Shown: in pieces, positions 12,941-17,022 of the stretch
Layout of the letters: each line of letters begins with the position of its first letter
How positions within the stretch are numbered: position 1 is the stretch's first letter
Assembly (NCBI GenBank): GCA_002688335.1
Contig: NZCQ01000029.1
Span: 1 to 17,022 of the forward strand
Source: Candidatus Pacearchaeota archaeon
GTDB taxonomy: Archaea; Nanobdellota; Nanobdellia; Pacearchaeales; GW2011-AR1
Reading direction: 5' to 3'
DNA length: 17,022 nucleotides
Program-made: the position numbers and the translations under genes
Notes under the pieces: generated by a model
What the model saw: the letters and a program-made list of their open reading frames with translations, nothing else
Databases searched by the model: none
Told to the model about the DNA's origin: nothing

Positions 12941-12961
12941 ACCCCCATAGAGTAAACTACT

Positions 12962-12993
12962 TTTTATATCTTGCGCTCACAAAACATTTAATA
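12962..12993. promoter_or_regulatory. Divergent promoters of the Kazal-like gene and the 13032 operon
   Basis: TTTTATAT at 12962-12969 serves the minus-strand gene at 25 bases from its ATG. TTTAATAA (about 12986-12993) is about 42 bases before ATG 13032, which would give a leader of roughly 16 bases holding the Shine-Dalgarno site. Confidence 0.4.
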
Positions 12994-13021
12994 ATCACTT
13001 CTTCTTCATTAAAAAAAGAAA

Positions 13022-13028
13022 GGAGGTG
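13022..13028 (+). promoter_or_regulatory. Strong Shine-Dalgarno GGAGGTG
   Basis: AAGGAGGTGAAAATG gives an almost complete match to the anti-Shine-Dalgarno sequence, with spacing normal for the ATG at 13032. This is the strongest such site in the window, where most genes look leaderless, and it supports the small gene that follows. Confidence 0.7.
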
Positions 13029-13031
13029 AAA

Positions 13032-13175
13032 ATGTTATCAAAAGGAATGATGGGCTGGGGAGCTGTGCTTGTTGGTGTTCTAATTGCACTAACTCAATAC
13101 ATGAGCTGGTCTGGTTCTCTAAACTACCTATGGGCAGTGCTTGTATTGCTTTGGGGTCTTGCTGCTTTAAAGTAA
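13032..13175 (+). CDS. Small hydrophobic membrane protein (47 aa)
   Basis: The 47 residues are almost entirely hydrophobic: MLSKGMMGWGAVLVGVLIAL, a short polar turn with QYMSWSGSLN, then YLWAVLVLLWGLAAL. Two short transmembrane helices forming a hairpin are likely, and tryptophan is frequent (four residues). The perfect Shine-Dalgarno and the tight junction to the next gene support it as real. It resembles the many small two-helix membrane proteins of DPANN genomes, but I cannot name a function. Confidence 0.7.
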   Translation: MLSKGMMGWGAVLVGVLIALTQYMSWSGSLNYLWAVLVLLWGLAALK

Positions 13176-13184
13176 TTGGGCAAA

Positions 13185-13436
13185 ATGCAAGATAAATCTC
13201 TTGGAATTTTAATAATTATATTATCAATCATAGCCCTTGGTCTTGTATTTTATGTCAATACTTCTAATATTCTAAACAATTTCTTCGACACTGAGATTGG
13301 AGAAGGTCTTGGAAGTTTATGTTCCGACGAGCAAGATTGCAAGAATTTTTGTAACAACAATATGGGGCAATGCCTAGATTATTGCAAGAACCGCTTTCAC
13401 CCCTTATGTAGAACAATCTTTGAATTCAAAGAATGA
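13185..13436 (+). CDS. Single-pass protein with six-cysteine external domain (83 aa)
   Basis: A hydrophobic anchor at residues 6-24 is followed by a linker and a compact cysteine motif: C46, C52, C56, C63, C67 and C75 (CSDEQDCKNFCNN, then QCLDYCKNRFHPLC). The even number and regular spacing suggest three disulfides in a domain outside the membrane. ATG 13185 is preferred to TTG 13176, which directly follows the upstream stop. The end overlaps the DUF998 gene by four bases (ATGA). The family is not recognised. Confidence 0.65.
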   Translation: MQDKSLGILIIILSIIALGLVFYVNTSNILNNFFDTEIGEGLGSLCSDEQDCKNFCNNNMGQCLDYCKNRFHPLCRTIFEFKE

Positions 13437-14101
13437 ATAACAAAATGGAATCCCTAAAATCAACAAACTCTCAGTATAATTTTAACCTAAACAAATATCT
13501 CTTAGCAGCAGGATTCATAGGTCCAATAATATTTTTCCTAACTATTTATTTATTATTCCCATTGATGTATTCAGGATACAATCCAGTTAATCAGTATATC
13601 AGCGAACTAGGTGCTCCCGGAAGTCCTGTAAAAACTTTAACCAATGTTCTAGGGTTTAGTTTATTAGGAGTTTTAACAATGATATTCTCTATCGGAGTAT
13701 TTAGATCAAAAGAATTAAATAAATTAGGAAAGTTTTCTGCATTATTCATTTCCATAACAGGATTATTAATGTACTTAGTAGGCATATTTTATTGCGATGT
13801 TGGTTGTAATAATTATTCCATGATTGGTGAGATACATGAAATGGTTAGCACTAGCGGACAAGTCCAAGTTCTTGCAGTAGGATACATCTTATTTGCATTT
13901 AGTGTTTATAATCATAAAAAATTGAAATTCTTAACACCCTTAATCTTGTTCTTAGGAGTTATAACTCTCATCTTAGCATATTACACTGCATTCTATCAAG
14001 GTTATATTCCATATCCGGGAATCCTTCAAAGATCTGCCATAGGCCTACCTTACATAATCATGGCCATAATAGCTTTCTCCATGTACCGTTTAGAAGGATG
14101 A
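13433..14101 (+). CDS. DUF998 family integral membrane protein
   Basis: The 222-residue protein has six hydrophobic segments (about 22-46, 69-90, 102-121, 142-160, 165-188, 203-218). The loop after the first helix, NPVNQYISELGAPGSP, is the hallmark of DUF998, together with the FYCDVGC element before the fourth helix. The biochemical role of the family is not established to my knowledge. The start overlaps the preceding gene as ATGA, so the three genes from 13032 form an operon of membrane proteins. A T-rich tract follows the stop. Confidence 0.85.
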   Translation: MNNKMESLKSTNSQYNFNLNKYLLAAGFIGPIIFFLTIYLLFPLMYSGYNPVNQYISELGAPGSPVKTLTNVLGFSLLGVLTMIFSIGVFRSKELNKLGKFSALFISITGLLMYLVGIFYCDVGCNNYSMIGEIHEMVSTSGQVQVLAVGYILFAFSVYNHKKLKFLTPLILFLGVITLILAYYTAFYQGYIPYPGILQRSAIGLPYIIMAIIAFSMYRLEG

Positions 14102-14103
14102 AA

Positions 14104-14118
14104 TTTTTTTAGTTTTTA
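14104..14118 (+). terminator. T-rich terminator after the DUF998 gene
   Basis: Seven T residues and then five more, broken by AG, begin three bases past the stop. Archaeal RNA polymerase terminates at such T tracts without a hairpin. Confidence 0.5.
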
Positions 14119-14142
14119 GTAACAAAAAAGTGGTAAGATAGC

Positions 14143-14150
14143 TTTATATA
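14143..14150 (+). promoter_or_regulatory. Orphan TATA box upstream of twin UUCG hairpins
   Basis: TTTATATA preceded by a purine-rich stretch (AAGATAGC) is a near-ideal archaeal TATA box, yet no plus-strand gene follows. Initiation 26 bases downstream would begin at about 14172, directly at the first hairpin. Confidence 0.5.
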
Positions 14151-14170
14151 CAATAAAATCAACATATAAC

Positions 14171-14220
14171 TGCTTACTTCGGTAAGTAGAGATGTTTAAC
14201 TTCGGTTTTTCATCTCTTTT
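14171..14220 (+). ncRNA. Candidate small RNA of two UUCG-capped hairpins
   Basis: CTTAC-TTCG-GTAAG (14173-14186) is followed by AGAGATG (14188-14194) pairing with CATCTCT (14211-14217) around an inner AAC-TTCG-GTT. Both loops are C(UUCG)G, the very stable tetraloop, only when read on the plus strand. TTTT follows at 14217-14220. The RNA would be about 50 bases and antisense to the last codons of the minus-strand gene ending at 14196. Alternatively these are 3' end structures of the DUF998 message. Confidence 0.45.
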
Positions 14221-15213
14221 CTATTATTAAGGGTTTTGGGTTTTCTGTTCCCGTATATTTTTCTCAATCTCTCCTCTAAAACTGGTATCTCCTGCCTTAT
14301 TCTTTCAAGTTTATCTTTATATTTCTTCAATCTAATATTATAAACTAATCCACTAATCTTATTCTCTTTAAATCTCTCAACCTGGGTTCTTTTCATCAAA
14401 TCAACTAAAATCTTCCTTTCCTTCATCTTCCCTTTAATCTTCTTCCTCAATTTATCCTTTTGAGATCTTTTATTGTAACGATAAACAGAATATCCTACAA
14501 TTCCCATAAACAATAATATGAAAACCCAGTATCTTCGAATAAAACTTACAATGCCCCTCCCAATACTTGAAGCAATCCCCTCATCAATTTTCTTATCTTC
14601 AATAGAATCTCTCAACCTAACTAACAACTCATCAGTATCATCATATCTTTCATCTTCAAAAGCAGTTTTAACTTCACTTAGTAATTCAGATAGCTCTTGA
14701 TCAGAAATCTCCCTAACATCTTTTTCTCTCAAGATTATTAAATCTTCCAATAACTTTGCCCTCTCATTCCTAGAGATTATTTCTTCAGTCAGAATAATTA
14801 CTTCTTCATAACTCAGTTCATCCCAATCAATCAATCTTAACGCTTTATTTGCATCAACATAATCTTTCTGACTATATTCAACATTTCCTCTTAAAATCTC
14901 CGCATAATCAACTTGCTCTAAAGTTCTATTTGCTTCAATTATCACATCTTTTAAATAATCTACCGAAAAACCCTCGCTCTCCATCTCACCAACTAGTTTT
15001 TCAGCTTTCCTAATAGATTCCAATGCCTCTTCTCTACTAAATATCCTCCCTTCAATACTATCATTAAGGATAGCGAAGTTGGTAATACCAACCCTACCTT
15101 CAATACCCAAACTTTCCCTTATTTCCTTATTCTGGTCTGAATTAATCCAATTAAAAAACAAATAAGATGTTAATACTAATAATATTACGATAGGAAGAAT
15201 AATCTCCAATCTT

Positions 15214-15221
<8 letters not shown>
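14196..15221 (-). CDS. Membrane protein with external helical region and cytoplasmic coiled coil
   Basis: The 341-residue protein has one hydrophobic segment near the N-terminus (7-24), a long helical acidic region (about 60-215), a second membrane segment (231-248), and a very basic cytoplasmic tail. The tail holds a motif at 271-323 (VERFKENKISGLVYNIRLKKYKDKL, then IPVLEERL) that resembles SHOCT-like short helical modules and recurs in the neighbouring larger protein. ATG 15221 is chosen over 15227 because GGAGG at 15228-15232 is spaced six bases from it but touches the other. It overlaps the upstream gene by eight bases. A paired surface or scaffold role is possible; no family name is recognised. 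Confidence 0.7.
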
Positions 15222-16995
<1,774 letters not shown>

Positions 16996-17022
16996 TAACG
17001 CGGACCCCTCAAATTTGGATGC

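Overview
The window looks like an archaeal genome fragment, most likely from a DPANN-type lineage. The base composition is strongly AT-rich. Dph2 (diphthamide synthesis) and Taw1 (wyosine synthesis) are present. Many start codons sit 25-31 bases downstream of a TATA box with almost no leader, and Shine-Dalgarno sites are confined to a few genes. This placement is inferred from gene content; no rRNA is present to confirm it.

Layout. 1-808: a LAGLIDADG endonuclease cut off by the window edge, and a divergent 50-residue gene resembling the N-terminus of a transposase. 845-2430: a DUF1858-IscA fusion and a tRNA-dihydrouridine synthase, followed directly by copy 1 of a 90-bp inverted-repeat element. 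2570-3176: a VapBC toxin-antitoxin pair on the minus strand. 3254-5976: dph2, broken by one extra G, then taw1 and two small unknown genes. 5980-7141: a cysteine-tailed HTH regulator divergent from an FAD/NAD(P) oxidoreductase. 7142-7615: no intact gene, but an antitoxin relic, copy 2 of the 90-bp element, a GC-rich structured stretch and the suf promoter with a perfect 20-bp palindrome. 7616-11941: sufB-sufS-sufU-unknown-sufC. 12017-14101: small membrane proteins, a Kazal-like secreted protein and a DUF998 protein. 14143-14220: a candidate small RNA. 14196-16995: two related membrane/coiled-coil proteins. The last roughly 110 bases (poly-C run and GC-rich tail) look like an assembly artefact.

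How the genes fit together. The central theme is iron-sulfur metabolism. SufS supplies sulfur, SufU is the sulfur acceptor or scaffold, SufB and SufC form the assembly platform, and the IscA fusion is a likely carrier. Dph2 and Taw1 are Fe-S enzymes acting on the translation apparatus, and the dihydrouridine synthase modifies tRNA using flavin. The FNR-like oxidoreductase could supply electrons. The suf promoter and the IscA-fusion promoter share a CTTAACxATAGTTAA palindrome. A regulator with five C-terminal cysteines lies nearby, so a local Fe-S regulon is a reasonable hypothesis.

The strongest new observations are four. An unknown 159-residue gene in the suf operon is bounded by a 24-bp direct repeat that supplies both its start and its stop codon. 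The shared palindrome links two Fe-S promoters. The two 90-bp elements are nearly identical. A TATA-driven pair of UUCG hairpins forms a candidate small RNA.
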